This document shows positions 1 through 13,139 of a DNA stretch of 64,000 nt, one piece after another. The notes beneath the pieces are model-generated. The model made no database searches. It saw only the letters and a list, made by a program, of their open reading frames with translations, and was not told the origin of the DNA. Source of the stretch: Sclerodactyla briareus (lineage: Eukaryota; Echinodermata; Holothuroidea; Dendrochirotida; Sclerodactylidae); contig JAODTK010000621.1 in assembly GCA_026419785.1 (NCBI GenBank), positions 1 to 64,000 of the forward strand, in the 5' to 3' direction. The translations under genes were made by a program, and so were the position numbers. Numbering within the stretch: the first letter of the stretch is position 1; the number at the start of each line of letters is the position of its first letter.

Positions 1-1299
1 GGTAAAGGACTCTTGACTAGGATCAATTAGATGTGGATGGGGAGGGGGTGTGCGGTTGTGTTGTGGATGTGAAAATTCGCGGTTTTGCGAGTGTTCAGTG
101 TGAACGGCCAGGATGAGATAAAAAAAATACCATTAATGTCAAGGCAACTATGAATGGACGATAAATTGCTCTATGTGGATGATTATTTCATGAAGTCAAA
201 CGGACCGTGAGCGGGCAGAATGCCGCAATTGTTACACATGGTACGTTTGCACTCACAGTGATGTTCAGTCTTATAAGGATGATTTTCTTCTGACCACTGC
301 AAACCGATTACAGCTCATTTAGGCACGTTTCATATTTGTACTTGTATTAACCTCGCTATTTATGGTGTCGCATACACATCCGCATTTAGGACCATAGACC
401 TAACACAACACCAACATCGTTATGGATATTACGTGATGTGGAATGGCCGTCTTTTGGTTGAGAAAAGGTACTGCGGCCTGTAAGAGTCGGTTAGTTTGAC
501 TAAGCGGTTGTTAGACACTCGGGCATAAACAGAAAGCAGGAGGGCGCTTGCTAAGGAGCCTCCCAATTTCGGTGTGTGAAGTGGCCCCATGTTTTCTGTC
601 ACACGGAAGGAAGCAAACGCCGAAACTTGGCTATAAATTGGTCACGTGTCCATCCCGAAATGATCGAAGTGGCCGCACTAACTTTACCCCATATATGTCT
701 CGCTCACCTGGGACGACAGGCCAAGAAAAGAAATTCTCATTGTGTTCATTCTTTATATGATTTAATCTTTTAAATACGAATGTGAGGGAAAAAAAACTCA
801 GGTAGTCAGTAACCTAACCCGCGACCGTTGGAAAAGTTACAACATAATAAAGAAGGTATATTTTGTACATCATACTTTTTAGAGAAGGACAGTACGATAA
901 CGAATATATATTTAGTGAGGAACCAAATTCGATTTGCAATTTATGAGACTGCGCACTACTTGGACTTTTTTTTTAAGCGACTGACTCTAACACCTCTCAA
1001 TTTCTTCTGTTGATGTGTCTTGACCTGAATTACCTATCCTTGGAAGCCATCATGAAACACATAAATAAAATATGAACACTCAATGTGGCATTTTTTATTG
1101 AATTGTATGCAGAGTGATTCTCATCTATTCGTAGAGAGAGACTTATTGTGGGATTGCTTCTCTTTTTATATTTTATTTCTCTTACTGTCAAGGTCATCCC
1201 GTGTGGATCTTATGTAAATATTCAGATTTCAGGTGGAATAATGGTTAAACTTTCACTATAACGTGATGATATCTGAGAATATATATCTATTCCACGTAG

Positions 1300-2100
1300 A
1301 AGAAGAAAACAGATAATGCATGCTGCAAACTCGGTAAATGTGCAAGTTTTTAGACGAGAAATAACGTTTGGGAAATTCCGGAACTGAACTGTTCAAAACA
1401 GTGAGATGGCCCTCATAATTCCTATTTTATGAATGGGTACGTGACTGTTTTTCGTTCTCCTGAACAGTGTTTATTCTTATAAATTGGTGATCCTCCATTA
1501 ATTTTACAGTTCCGTTGGTATCTTAGTTTTATTTTCATACAATTGCCTTCTCTTTGAGGCGTCACGTGGAGGGTCTGGAGGTTAGGGGATTGGTACATGG
1601 CAGTGAGAAGACACACATCCTTATGTATGTCATACAATGCTCCAATGCGGCACACGTGTGCCCATTAAGTCGCAGATCAGTAAGAGCTCTTTCAACAGTG
1701 TGTATGGTACTATCCATACATATCAGTGCCGTTGGAGGAAATAGCAGAACCATTATTGATATGTGGTGATGCATGGGAATGTCTGTGAGCCTATACGCGC
1801 AAGAGGGGTCTCATTTCATATGGAAAATGAAGCTAAACCTTCCAAGGTTTATTGTTGCTGACTTTATTTAAACTATAGAGGCAAGAGAAGTATACGAACC
1901 GAAGTCCCAACGTGACTTAACATATGAAATCTAATGAAAGAAATGATAAAGCGTACTGTTGAAGCTTCAAGGGAAGTATGAATAAGATATTTCACACCGA
2001 CATGTCGCCAGTAATAACTGTATATAATGTGACGTAGTAAGACATCTGCAACTGACCAACAAAACTAAGTTGACATATCTTTCCATATGTCTACGCTGAT
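1300..2100. other. Poorly matching block in copy A
   Basis: Between the shared anchors near 1100 and 2130 copy A is roughly 500 bp longer than copy B (about 54780-55105). I could not align most of it. The short ORFs on both strands show no recognisable motif. It may be an insertion in A or a deletion in B. Confidence 0.4.
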
Positions 2101-2657
2101 CAGTATTCATTCCTGTGAAATAATCTGCCATTATAAGACGGGTATTCGGACAATGCAGTCCCGCATAGATCACACAACATTTAAAGCGAATTGTCGCTCA
2201 CTTGCAGTAATTCAGGTGAACTACTTTTCCAGATTGTAATTTATTGCAGTATATGTACTAATTTTGCATGCGTCGGCCTTGTCACCTCAGCATATGGTCT
2301 GTGATGCTCAACGTGGTTTAGATGAACAAAACACCATCGGACTCCCTGAACGTTTATAATGCTGTCATTATAGCTATGCGATTATATTGCCGGCGTATCG
2401 ATACGTACTACACTCTCGCGGAAGTCTTAGACGAAAAAAAACCCCGAAAATTCTGACATGATTGAGTTTACACGTAAGTGCCGACGAAACACTCAATGTC
2501 ACACTGAGTGATTAGACGGGCTTATAGCAAACAACACAATGACATTGTATCCGCAGCAAGGAGATACTGGAGACGCATCATAATCACCGTTCGGTAGTTA
2601 TCCAACACATCATACGTACCTGCAGTACCAATAGGAGTTGCAGTATTTCTGGTACTG

Positions 2658-2698
2658 AAAAAAAAATCGTAAAAAAAAGGAAGAAGAAGAAAAAAACT
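2658..2698. repeat. A/GAA-rich simple repeat
   Basis: A purine tract of A runs and GAA triplets lies just upstream of the 38-bp block that is identical in both duplication copies. Confidence 0.75.
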
Positions 2699-3699
2699 CT
2701 ATACAAAAATTGCTCTGTCCCGGGTCCCATAAAATTTTATTTGAGAGGAGTATTTCGGCGAAATGAATTAGAATATTTTACCCAAAAAATTCATTTCGTG
2801 TCAAGTACTGCTTGCTTTATGGTTCGATATGTGGATCATAAATGTATGAATGATTCGATAGTTTAACGTCAATGTGTTCGGAACTGACTGCTGGAAGTCA
2901 AAATGGAAGGGAAATATGAGGCTATCCGTATCCAATTAGTAAAACTCATTAGTCCGCCGAGTCCATGCTGACTTTTTCATGGCATTAATATTTGTGTTGG
3001 GGTTTTGGCCAACTGCATAGGTGTTAGATAATATTCCAGCGCAGGATTGAGGACATTGTTTCAGGAAAATGATTCGTGATAGAATTTATTCGGTTTTGAT
3101 TGGTCCAAATAGACAACTAAGGCTGTGATCGTTATATCCTGATCATAGTTCTCAACTACGACATCGACGCTTAGCATTGGTAAATGATAAGTGTTTTGAG
3201 ATGCAAAATTACACAGTTAAATAGTTTGAACGAGAACCAAGGCACAAGCCCAGTTGTTTAGATCAGTCAACATCAACCTCCAAAAAACAAGTAAATATTT
3301 GACTTGCAGGTGTATATTGATATACCCACTTTATGTTACTTTGTTACAATGTATTCCAATAACTCTTTTCTTACTTGGGGGCGCGAATTAAAGAAGGTAC
3401 ATGCCGCAATTATGTTCTCCTTGATATAGGCGTGATAGCACACGTACATTCATACGCTGACAGGCATTTGATGCATCCGGGATTTCACTGATCGTGAAGC
3501 ACAGAATTACAGGAAACACCGTTGTTTCCGTGCCCTTTAGGAGGCTGATCGAAGCGGACCTTGGAGAGGTCTTAATAGGATGCTACATATTAGTCAAAGC
3601 AAGTAGACATAAAGGTAACACGATTTTACGAAGTTACTCGGTTCATGTAGCGTGATAATCGGCTCACCAAATCTCAGTCAATAATGAATATATTCCTTG

Positions 3700-4790
3700 G
3701 AAAAACGGCACTAGGATTGCACGAGAGTGTTGAATTTCGTCAGCAACTCCATAGGTACTAATGTCTGATCGGAATTATTACGCATTACGGTATTCACTTC
3801 ACGGATAATATAAATTTATCATGAATGCAGATGCAAACTGTAAAAAATATATCGCCTAACATATGCACTCGGCCTAACTTTCCAGAAGGCGACTAGTTGC
3901 GTTTAGTGGGGGAAATGAATAGGAAAGTAACTCATAGTTACTTCACTGGACCGTGAAGCAACGATTTAAGCAAGAACGCAGGATTACTACCCAACAGTGA
4001 GGCAGTTGATGTCAGTGAATAAAGGTGGGTGTTCCCCATGAACATGTTTTTGAAGGCATCAGGATGTCAGGTGTCGGGCTAGGCACACATCCTGATTGAC
4101 GTTGAAATTGATACCAATGCTCGTTCAACCGACGAGTTGTGTTGTTCCCTTATTAAAGAGTATGGGTAACACCATAGGTATAGTATAGATCGGGAGGCAA
4201 TTTTAATGAAGATCGAACTGGTGAAAAATGTCACTTCAAGCCACGTCGAGCGTGTCAACACCACACTGGATGGAAACAGTTCATTATTGGTATGTGTATC
4301 TCCCCATGATGGGGTGAATGATGAATGAATCATAGTGTTTGGGGTTATGCCAGAGGTCATCTGGAGTCACCAGAGGTCAAGCCTCTATTGCCTAGTCGTT
4401 AATTGACGCGGTAGTAGATGAAACTACTGAATAACAACAGATGCATTACATGCATTCTACATCCTATAACGTTCCAAAACTAATTTGCGGAACATAATTA
4501 AATCATGGTTTTTGTTCGAGGGGTTGGCGTTTGCTTACCGACTCTGTCGCCAGGGAATGTGAGGTTGGTTGTACCTTCTCCTGTCCTTTTCATAACGAAA
4601 TGGTTGTGTGGCTTGTATCCACCGCATTAAGGTACCATACAATATACAATAACGTGCTATATCCAGTTTATGACAGCCCTTGTCAGTGCTTGATTAGGTT
4701 TCGAACCTCTTATCGATAAGTATACCATAAGAACAAATGTCTTGGGTGTGGCAGCCATGATGACAGCAATGTCACGTTCTGACTTTGCCG
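3700..4790. other. Copy A interval opposite the element-filled part of copy B
   Basis: The shared anchors at 3690 and 4850 flank about 1.1 kb here. The matching interval in copy B (56720-58090) is largely a LINE fragment and a SINE, and I see neither in copy A. No gene or repeat family is recognised in this stretch. Confidence 0.4.
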
Positions 4791-5394
4791 ATTGTCCTGA
4801 ATTGCGCGTTCATGGTAATGGTTCAAGGTCAGATTGCGTATACGCTGCACTTGTTACTCCAACGATGATCCCCGTTAAGAAGAGATGACCATGTTATCAT
4901 AGAGAGATTGAGATGGATAGCTCGTTAAAAGGTCGGGGCTTCAGGAGTGCGAGTGTGAGAGACCGCTGGGCTGAGCCCCAATTCTTGGAAGTTCAGAGAA
5001 TGATGTTTCAACACTGGTGACTGGACGCCTGTATTAGACCAAGACTGGCCTACTATTGAGGAAACACTTGGAAATTTTGGACAGCGTTGAGACTGGGAAA
5101 ATCACAGAGGGACGTGACTGTACATCCAGAGATGCTCTTGGTGGGGCCCGGCTACTCTTCGAGTGGCTGTATGATTTTCTACTGCTATGTCGGAGCACTG
5201 GTGCAAGTCCGAAACTGGCTGGAAATGTGGATATGTCGTTCCAATAAGGAGAGGAAGGGTGATATTCAAGATGCGATAAGTATGCGAGGCTCACACCCTT
5301 CTCAGTGCTGGCAAAGTGGTTGCTGGGATTATCATGAAATATTATCCGTGTCAACTGCATGCGCATCAGCGTCTCTCAAAACAGTCGTACGACA

Positions 5395-5545
5395 AACATG
5401 GACACAAACGACCTGGACTAATTGAGTCCTCGAGGACGTCAACACTCTGAAATGTATCGTGAATAAGAAGGTTGGTGGATTACGAGCTACCAACGTGAAA
5501 CGGTAATAGGGTTGCAACAGTAGCGTGCTCAGTAAGTGATTTAGC
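5395..5545 (+). other. Block shared with copy B, with a donor-like GTAAGTG
   Basis: This block aligns to 60098-60245. Over 5459-5506 the two copies are gap-free for 16 codons and both end in TAA TAG. Both then carry GTAAGTG (from 5532 here and from 60235 in B), a good 5' splice donor. Only 8 of the 16 codons are identical and many differences change the amino acid, so purifying selection is not evident. Frames upstream are broken relative to copy B. A decayed exon is one reading; shared non-coding DNA is equally possible. Confidence 0.3.
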
Positions 5546-8500
5546 CAATGAATTCCTAAGTGACCCTCATAATGCGTGGAGTTATGGCGGCATTAGTCGA
5601 CGATGACTTGGATGTGGCGGGGCTCCACCATTACCAACATGAGTGGTCCTTCATGATCAACCAGGGCTGGACATTTTATGGACATACCTAGAGTTAAGAA
5701 ATATTTCAGTATTATTAGGAAGGTCAGTACTGCCGGGAGTATTGTCTGCTCTTCAATCTCGTGTGCTCGCCGTCCTCTCTAGGAGAAAATGGAACACTCT
5801 GAAATCATTGGTTTACGAGCAAGTGGCGATGAAACACTTATCAAACAACGTGTCTAATCCGAGAGATTGTGAAATGCAACGATAGCGAAATAATGAAACA
5901 TGTATCTGCTGCTGGTAGATACTACAAACACAAAGAAAATTACCAGTACGATTGGCTTCCCCTTTTTCTTAGGGTACTAGCAGTAGGGAATCACAAGTGA
6001 CTGCATGTTCCCTGTAAGATACATTTTAGCATCTATGCATATGCATGTTGCTCAGATATGATACCGTTTCTGATTCGAAGAAACCGTTCCACTAATTCGA
6101 CTTTTTTCTAATTCTAAATATTCTTTCAATTCGCCCAAAAATCAGAAACATGGCGCAAACAATTTACATGTTGAGTTGATGACAGACAGTTATGCTTCAC
6201 GGTGGTTTAATGCCACGGGAGCGTCACAAGAAGGGTGGAAGCGGATTGGCTCTCGCTGTCGAGCGAAAAAAAAATCTTCGGTCGGAAATGATCGGAAAAC
6301 AATATTTTCAAATAACTAATTTAGGAGCTCCATCCATCCCATTGTTTCGTCGAGGAACAAGCGTAACATCGTGGGCGCCAAGAACCATATTTACGAATGG
6401 AATATACATAATCTTTCGTCCCTCTATCATGCTGAGCTCATTTGGCACTACAGCTGCCAAGTACATAATGAAACCATGGAGGGGAGGGTGATTATTCACG
6501 CAAATAAAAACAAAACAAAACAAAATTCCATGGGTTGCGACAATATCATCAACAATTCCTATCAGTTCGGTACCTTCTCCGTTATTGCAAATAAATCTTA
6601 TGACGATGCTTTTAACTATTCAGTGATTTCTGCCTCCAGATATCCTGAAAAAGTGAGAAATTCTCGATATCCACTCTCTGAATCCATAGATAAAACTGAC
6701 CAGTAAAAATGTGTGTTTCCCCCTAATTCTTCCAAAATCCAAATTTATCGTAGGCCGGAGGCACACGTACAGGCGCATACTGGCGAACATAGTACATATA
6801 ATTAATGTTACCCTCAATTTAATCCATTAGGAATACCTTTGTTCCTTTGCTTGCCGACTTCATGAAGATTGATCGGAACGACCTTAAGAAGACTACACGA
6901 ACTTGGGAAACATCTCCTTTTTAATTCGAAGGGCACATAATTGAAGGCAGGTAATGTGAAAACGATTAGTTCATTATCACCAGTTGCGTGATGATTGACA
7001 TGATTTTTCATGTCTAGCATGATTTTCTCAGAACTGAACAGATTCAGAAATATTCGAGGATTAAACGACGCGTATTGAATGACTCTGTAATGCAGACAGA
7101 TTACATTATGATTGCGCCTTGAAATAAATTCAAGCGGAACATCAAGCCATTAGTTGTATTTTGGGCGTTATAATTCGGCGCAGAAGAAAAATATGGGAAA
7201 ACTGAAGAAAGAAGTGGCTAGATAGTATGCATGTATCCCGGCCTGCATTTGATTGATCTTTCGAACATGCCGAAACGTAGGTGAATAGGGTGAGATGGTT
7301 AAAATTATACTATGTCTATACTGGTTGCCCGGTCGTAGTTTTTCGGACCTACCAAGACAGCAGATGACGGACTCCTAGAAAAATAATGGAAATGGTGGTG
7401 TTCCGTTTTTAGCAACTGATCCAAGTGTTAATTTTGCTATGCCAACTTAGCCGGGTATTGTAGTCATAATTTCTGGGACTACAATGATCACGCGGAGCCG
7501 CCTCGGCCAAAAGGGTCTAACTACTGATGAGTCCTCTCGAAACCACATAGTGGACTCTCAATGTAGTGAGGCATCGACGCTCATTGTGGGGGTTAAGACA
7601 ATGAAAATAGGTTACTTCATGAATAATTCACTTAGCTGCACCCTTGGTTACCCCTGGCAGTGGTCCCATGTATAACGATGTCGGGCGAAAGGGGGATGTT
7701 AGGTCGGTTACTGATTGTAACTGTCAACGGCCATGGCATAGGCGATTTGTTACCATGTCGTCGGCACAATGGAGGAAGCTCTGTACGTCTTGCATGAAAA
7801 AAAAAAGACCCGAAACTGATGAGAGGCTGTGTATGGGTCGTGCGAAACACATACGCAGAAGGTTAGGTAAAAGTAACAGTAGTGTTCAGGAATCTAAATA
7901 CATCACAAAGAACATTTTAAAGAAGAACTATCGAATCCCAGAATTCAGAATAGAACATCTATTTTATTAGTAGCAATACTAGGCTTAGAACAAAATGGGC
8001 TCTACTCCAGAATTAGACCCAGTTCTTCAAAATGCATTATTGGTAGTTGCTGTTTAATTAGGATGGGCTCTTAGAAAAGAATAAGAATACAGTCTCAAAA
8101 TTGGTCAATTTTTGAAGCCAATGCGAGCTGGAGGTAGGGAATGTCTTAGTACTAGAATAGAATCCAGTGTGAATGGTTGGCTGAAAAGCATCGGCATATG
8201 GTAGGTAAGTGTTTCCTAAATGCTGAAAGATGTAAATAGCTGCACTGTATATGGGGAGGAGCTGTTCAAAACGTTACAGTACACTGAACAAGTACCGCGT
8301 TTATGCCAACTGTTGCGATGGGGTCATGGGTGAAAAATGTTTTGGAAAGACGGACTGAAATGCCTCCATCTATATATCATATGTAAACACACGATATTCT
8401 ACACAACAGTACTGATCATGGACTTATTTTCACCCTGGAATTTGTGTTGTTATTTGACTATATTTATTTCGATTTCGATTTCGAATATTAAAGTGTAAGC

Positions 8501-8559
8501 CCTAACTTCTTAAGATTCAGTCGATATAGGTAGTTCACTTATGACCCAGTTGGCGGATG

Positions 8560-9440
8560 ATGCATACAGTGCTTAATATCACTTCTGAAAAGAAGTGTTA
8601 GAAGGACTCTTCCCGATTTTATTCGCTATATAGTTAGGCACGTTTGCTGTTGCCCCTGCGGGAATCCCCTGAAAGATATCAATAAGAAATTCACGGCTTT
8701 TTAGTCGTCTACAAATATATCATCAATCATTTGCAAATTATTAGCAAACCTATTTGAAACATTTGCTTCACACATAACTTGCAACCACGAATGTGTGGTA
8801 AGCATGTTACTTCAGTAAATTTTTGCGATGAAAGCCGTATGAATAATTTGGGGGGTTATGTCATTAAGATAATGTGGTATTTGAATATATCTGAAGTACC
8901 CTTATAAATCATAAATGATACATATACGTTTTCATGAGAAAATGTCGGCAAGGTACAGTTTATAACGAGGACCAACATGGGGAAAAAACTGAAAAGAAAA
9001 AGAACCAGTGAAAGCTTGTTATCCGTTGTTAGAAGAATGGGAACAGGATAGAGAGAATTGCAAAGGCGAGAAGGAAAAGTGGAAGAGTCGGAGACAATGT
9101 GAGCTGCAAGAAATCGAACAGTGCATGCTGAACGAAGATTAGTCACATGTGCTGGGCGTGGAGTTGCCTCACCAGTAACTTTACCTCCAAGGATCTAGTT
9201 TAGTTTAAAAGGACCAGAACGTATGTAATCTCAGTCAACTAATTAACCTCTAGTAGCTAGCCCCAAGTGCGAGAATTTGGGCACTTAATTATAGGAATAT
9301 GTTGTCGATGTTTGCTTGAAGATAATTTTGTCTGGTGAACAAGAGCACGACTATTGAGATGTGATGTGCAGTGGCTCGAAGAACCTCATGGTTTTTGGTA
9401 CGTTATGGACCGCGGAAGTTGTGTATCGAAGGAACACATT
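8560..9440. other. Spacer, nothing recognised
   Basis: AT-rich sequence just past the part of copy A whose partner is inside the window; it may still belong to the duplication, whose continuation would lie beyond 64000. The short minus-strand ORF at 8856-9146 has no recognisable motif. Confidence 0.4.
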
Positions 9441-9477
9441 TGGCGACGAGTCAAGCAATTGTCTATACGGACCGAGT

Positions 9478-9640
9478 GTCAACAATGTGTAGAGCGTCGG
9501 CCTTCCCACCCGGGAGCCGTGGTTCGATTTCCAAAGACTTTGAAAATGGTAAAACCCGTTGCCTTCTTGCTCGACGCTCTGCACAAGGAATGGGAGAAAG
9601 CAGGGCCAAACGAGGCGTAGGTAATTTGCTGTTGGTTTTT
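9478..9640 (+). mobile_element. tRNA-derived SINE, copy 1 (truncated)
   Basis: This segment shares the TAGAGCGTC block, a B-box-like GGTTCGATTTCC (9521-9532), the following GACTTTGAAAATGGTAA-type stretch and the 'CACAAGG...GAG' body with copies at 33190 and 57607. The body stops matching after about 9640. The A-box side is diverged. In SINEs of this kind the tRNA-like head supplies an internal RNA polymerase III promoter and a LINE supplies reverse transcriptase. This copy is degenerate, and activity is unlikely. Confidence 0.6.
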
Positions 9641-9649
9641 TGGTATATA

Positions 9650-10740
9650 AGTTATATATTTTTAATACGAGGTTTACTGATTGAAAACACAAAGCGGGAC
9701 GGTTAAGCGATAACAAGGGCTAATAGAAATTGACAGATAGGTGTGCGGTGGTTTTGTGATCATAGGTTCATTGTTCGGGCGATCGAATAATCCATCAGGT
9801 ATTCAAGCGATTATTTATACAACCCTAAGGACTATAATGGCACAGTGGTGGTATTGTCAAGCCGTTCACTTTATTGAACCCGATACAAGTCTTTATAACC
9901 ATATAGTGGGTCTCTTATTGGACACAAAAAATAGAAAAATGTGGACACGAGGAACAAAAGGGCATTTCTCATTAAAGCTTTCCTCAAGGTCCAGGATCAA
10001 AATTTTGCCCGGCTTCCAAAAATCTGACATTGGAAAGGTATTTTATGACGGTCATAATGGACGTATAGTATATTCGCAATACATTGGTCGCGCTGATTCT
10101 TACTTCGGAGTTGTGTGAGTAGAGTACTGGTTTTTTTGCCCTATGATGCCTCCAGGGGTTTATGGATCCGGGAATGATTCAACCTTATTTTCAGTGAAAT
10201 ATCCATGGTGCTGCGACGCCATTCCCTTCCATATTGAAGGTATTTTTATTTTTGAGGAAATTCTTTCAATCACAAGTTAACGCGGATGTAGAAAGTGCTG
10301 GTCTCGTCTAATCCATACTGGAATGAAGTCATTAAAAAGTTCACATGTCTCTATGATAAACCGTCTCATAGTATTTTTCTGATCCCTTTTGTATTACCTT
10401 TGGTTTTTTCTATATCCGAAGTGCAAGTTACCAGCCACTGGCTTCCAGAATCGTTCAGTGTTGTTTAACTCAGTTCATCTGAAACCCTCAAATACTGCAG
10501 GTTTCAGTGACGAAGGAATGGAACAGATGCATACTCACTCTCTGAATAAAGATGCAATCGAAAAGAAAGAGATGTCATATCATGGCTGCCTACCACGCAT
10601 CTCAGCAGCCCCCATGCCCGACTCCCCGGCTTTGGTTGAGTTTCTACCTCTACTCCAAGAGGAGGCAGACCCCCAGATATGATCAAGCAACATGCTACGA
10701 ACACACTGAAGGCGATCACGAAGTACCTTATTCTTCGCGT
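9650..10740. other. Spacer with one unassigned ORF
   Basis: A 125-codon plus-strand ORF lies at 9741-10118. It has no motif I recognise and no splice or start context that supports a gene. The rest is AT-rich and unassigned. Confidence 0.35.
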
Positions 10741-12520
10741 GAGCTAATGGTTGTTTTCCATTCACTTTCGAAGATATGAGTCTGTGCTAAACTCCTCTTG
10801 CAGAAGAATCGGCGGGCACTGGGTGGTGGAGAACAGAAACACCGAAGAGGCTCTCCGCACTACCGATCGATCAAGTTCACGAACAGGGGAAAACGTCAAG
10901 TTGGAGGGCAGGGTAGTGTGCCGTTGTCTGGCAGAGAAGACGCTTTACGACGGTGGGCGATAGCAGGTCCCGAGCGAGTAAGGCTACTAACATGCAGAGT
11001 TCGACAGAGTTGAGTTGACCTACCCGCAGATGATGCCGAAGTGAGTGAACTATCAGGCTATGTTGCAAGGTGGTCATCAGTGCAAGCGACTTTCCGGAAG
11101 CAAACCAAAAAACTGGTCAGATGATCGCGTGAATACGGTAATCATTTCATTGCCGATCATTGATGACTTGCGTGCTTTCCACTTCTGCGCGACTGGTAGA
11201 CGAATCAGTGTGAAAACATTCAGCCAATCGAGGCAAACTCGTTCCAAGCAGTTTCACGCATTCCAGGAGGAGGCAGTTATTGACAAAAACAGGATCCCTC
11301 CATTGCACCAATCAAGAAGAATTCACTCCTCTTCCAGGACGCCCACAGACAGGTGAAGGGGGATCCGAAAACTGGAAAAAAATTGCTGCTCTCCAGCAGA
11401 ACGATTTGTCAGTCTCTCAGTCGTCCTCGACATCGCAAACCAGTTGCGAGAAGGTGACCCTGTTGTATCTTCTGTCCGCGAACAGCCATTACCTTCCATA
11501 TTAACCTAAACTCTGGAAAAACGGCGCATATACCAGCAGATAAAGCCAAAGGTGTGATGTTTCATAGAGTCGAGGGACAAGAAGAGCCGCCAGGACCCAA
11601 TTTCATTGCAAAATCTTTAACGGTGACGCATTGGTGCATGTGGAATACCAGCTGCTTGCCGCAGTTACCCCCCCCCAATTGAAAATGCCTCCTCTACGCG
11701 GAATGGAGGAGTTGGGGGGGCGAACTGTGCGATCTGGTTGTGGGAACAGTATCTCAAGTAGTGGTATCAAATAGTACCATCGGCAGAAGCGTGGCTTGGC
11801 GTACGCAAGAAGATCTCCCCACAGACCTATATGGAGAAGATATGTACATTCATTGTACTCTCCAGAAGAAAACCGGATACGGGGGAGCAATTACGGGATG
11901 GGGTGATATGCCTGATTTATCGTTCATATTGAGGACGGCACGAAAATAAAACAATGTTTCAATTGTATGAGATAATATCCCATCTGGATTGTCCCTGATC
12001 TTTAACCACAAGGACAAACAGTGATTTTCTAAAGATATACGTCATGAAGCCCACGAGAAATGTACCACGAGGAAAACGCGACACTTGAACATAATCGTTT
12101 CCACTTTGAAGGCACGCGGTTAGGATTACAGGCACTCAACAAAATTCTGATCCGGAACAGTGGTCACTGATGTTGTGGTCCTCCCTCACCCAGCCCGCTT
12201 CCAACCGGTGCCTCCTCTCCCCATCACAAATTGAAGGTGGTGGGCATTTGGAACTGGAAAAAGAGATCCTGGCAGGAACACGAAAACCTTTCAGGCCCAA
12301 CCAGCGGTTCCCACCCATGAGGGGGGGGATTGGCCCATGCGAGATGGGAGGCTGGAAATCGTTATGGCTGACGGTATCAGGAGTCGCCAAGGCCGCGGTG
12401 AGCTATTGAGCGCTTGTAAGTTCTGCCAGCCGGTTTTGTGTCAGCGGTGCAAGAGAGTCAGCCTACCATGCACGGATCGCTTCAACTGCAATTGCGATAA
12501 TAAACGAGGGCTGACGACGA
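10740..12520 (+). pseudogene. Remnant of a metazoan element-like ORF of the PIDQxHEQ family
   Basis: Pieces of one long protein appear in collinear order in shifting frames. PIDQVHEQ is at 10863-10886. It is followed in another frame by GREDALRRWAIAGPERVRLL (10930-10989), then PIKKNSLLFQ with GDPKTGKK just after (11308-11361). GWKSLWLTVSGVAKAA lies at 12350-12397, and a cysteine-rich tail of 28 codons at 12415-12498 has a C-x2-C-x4-C-x2-C-x6-C pattern ending in NCNCD. From memory, these blocks match, in the same order, a large uncharacterised family of repeated ORFs in cnidarian, mollusc, lancelet and other genomes. In intact members a DTD-containing middle region and a Cys-rich C-terminus occur. 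Here frameshifts, stops and a missing or unreadable middle region show a dead copy. The function of the family is not known to me; a transposon-borne nuclease-like role is only a guess. Confidence 0.55.
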
Positions 12521-12782
12521 GAGATCGAACTCAGTCATCCCGGTGATGCAGATGACCCAAAATAAGGCATCATTTGCCCTGTTGCTTTGAGATCGCAGAA
12601 AACCAGTGAAAGGATCACAGGATAATACCATCAGTGAATGCATTAACATATGCAGGAGATACAGCATCAACGCATTTCAAAGAAAGAAAGAAATAAAAGT
12701 CGGGGAAGTACTGTACAGGTGTTCGCGTATATAATCTTAACCAGAAAGCCATAAACCAGTTATTTTTTTTTTTAGAAACGTC

Positions 12783-13134
12783 TGACGTCACGGAATTAAT
12801 TACAATAAGCAGCAAGTCGGTTACAGGGCACACGCAACAGATGTTCGACTTGGTGAACTCACAGTGTACAGACAAATGCTTCAAAATATACTATTCTAAC
12901 CCGTCATTCACGAATAGATTTCAAAATAACAATTCTGTGACGTCCTCATGACGTCATATCTTAAGAAATCGTCCATGATGGATTGTACGAATTTCATTAA
13001 TGCCCATACGACTTCCCGACTTCCCCCGCATACAACCTACTGTTAACATTAACTTAGAAAAATTATTTGAAGGCATACACCGCTGTTTATGTCTCAATAG
13101 AAATAAGACGGATGATTGCGCAATGATGACGTCA
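12783..13134. promoter_or_regulatory. Cluster of TGACGTCA palindromes
   Basis: Perfect TGACGTCA octamers (the CREB/ATF consensus) occur at 12783-12790, 12949-12956 and 13127-13134, with a near-match TGACGTCC at 12938-12945. About one such octamer would be expected by chance in the whole window. No gene start is visible nearby. The cluster could equally be part of a dispersed repeat. Confidence 0.35.
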
Positions 13135-13139
13135 TAAAA

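Larger units (their letters stand above)
1..8560 (+). repeat. Copy A of a long direct duplication
   Basis: Collinear with about 53490-64000 in the same orientation. Anchors (A to B) include about 220-270 to 53665-53710, 1060-1090 to 54590-54620, 2551-2577 to 55458-55484 (27 identical bases), 2722-2759 to 55666-55703 (38 identical bases), 3590-3690 to 56610-56720, 4850 to 58090, 5140-5250 to 58350-58480, 5590-5720 to 60440-60570, 6040-6080 to 60910-60950, 7700-7790 to 62985-63085, and 8490-8550 to 63920-63990. The offset drifts from about 53.0 to 55.4 kb because each copy has private insertions or deletions. The left end lies beyond the window. No ORF over about 60 codons stays open in both copies, so I annotate no gene here. 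Origin by genomic duplication or by unmerged haplotypes cannot be told from the sequence. Confidence 0.85.

Noticed and set aside
9741-10118. 125-codon plus-strand ORF
   Set aside because: No recognisable domain, an ordinary length for a chance ORF in 64 kb of six-frame sequence, and no supporting splice or start context.
12260-12510. piggyBac-type zinc-ribbon tail
   Set aside because: The Cys pattern and a WPMRDGR-like stretch suggested it at first. The upstream PIDQVHEQ, PIKKNSLL and GWKSLW blocks fit the PIDQxHEQ family better.
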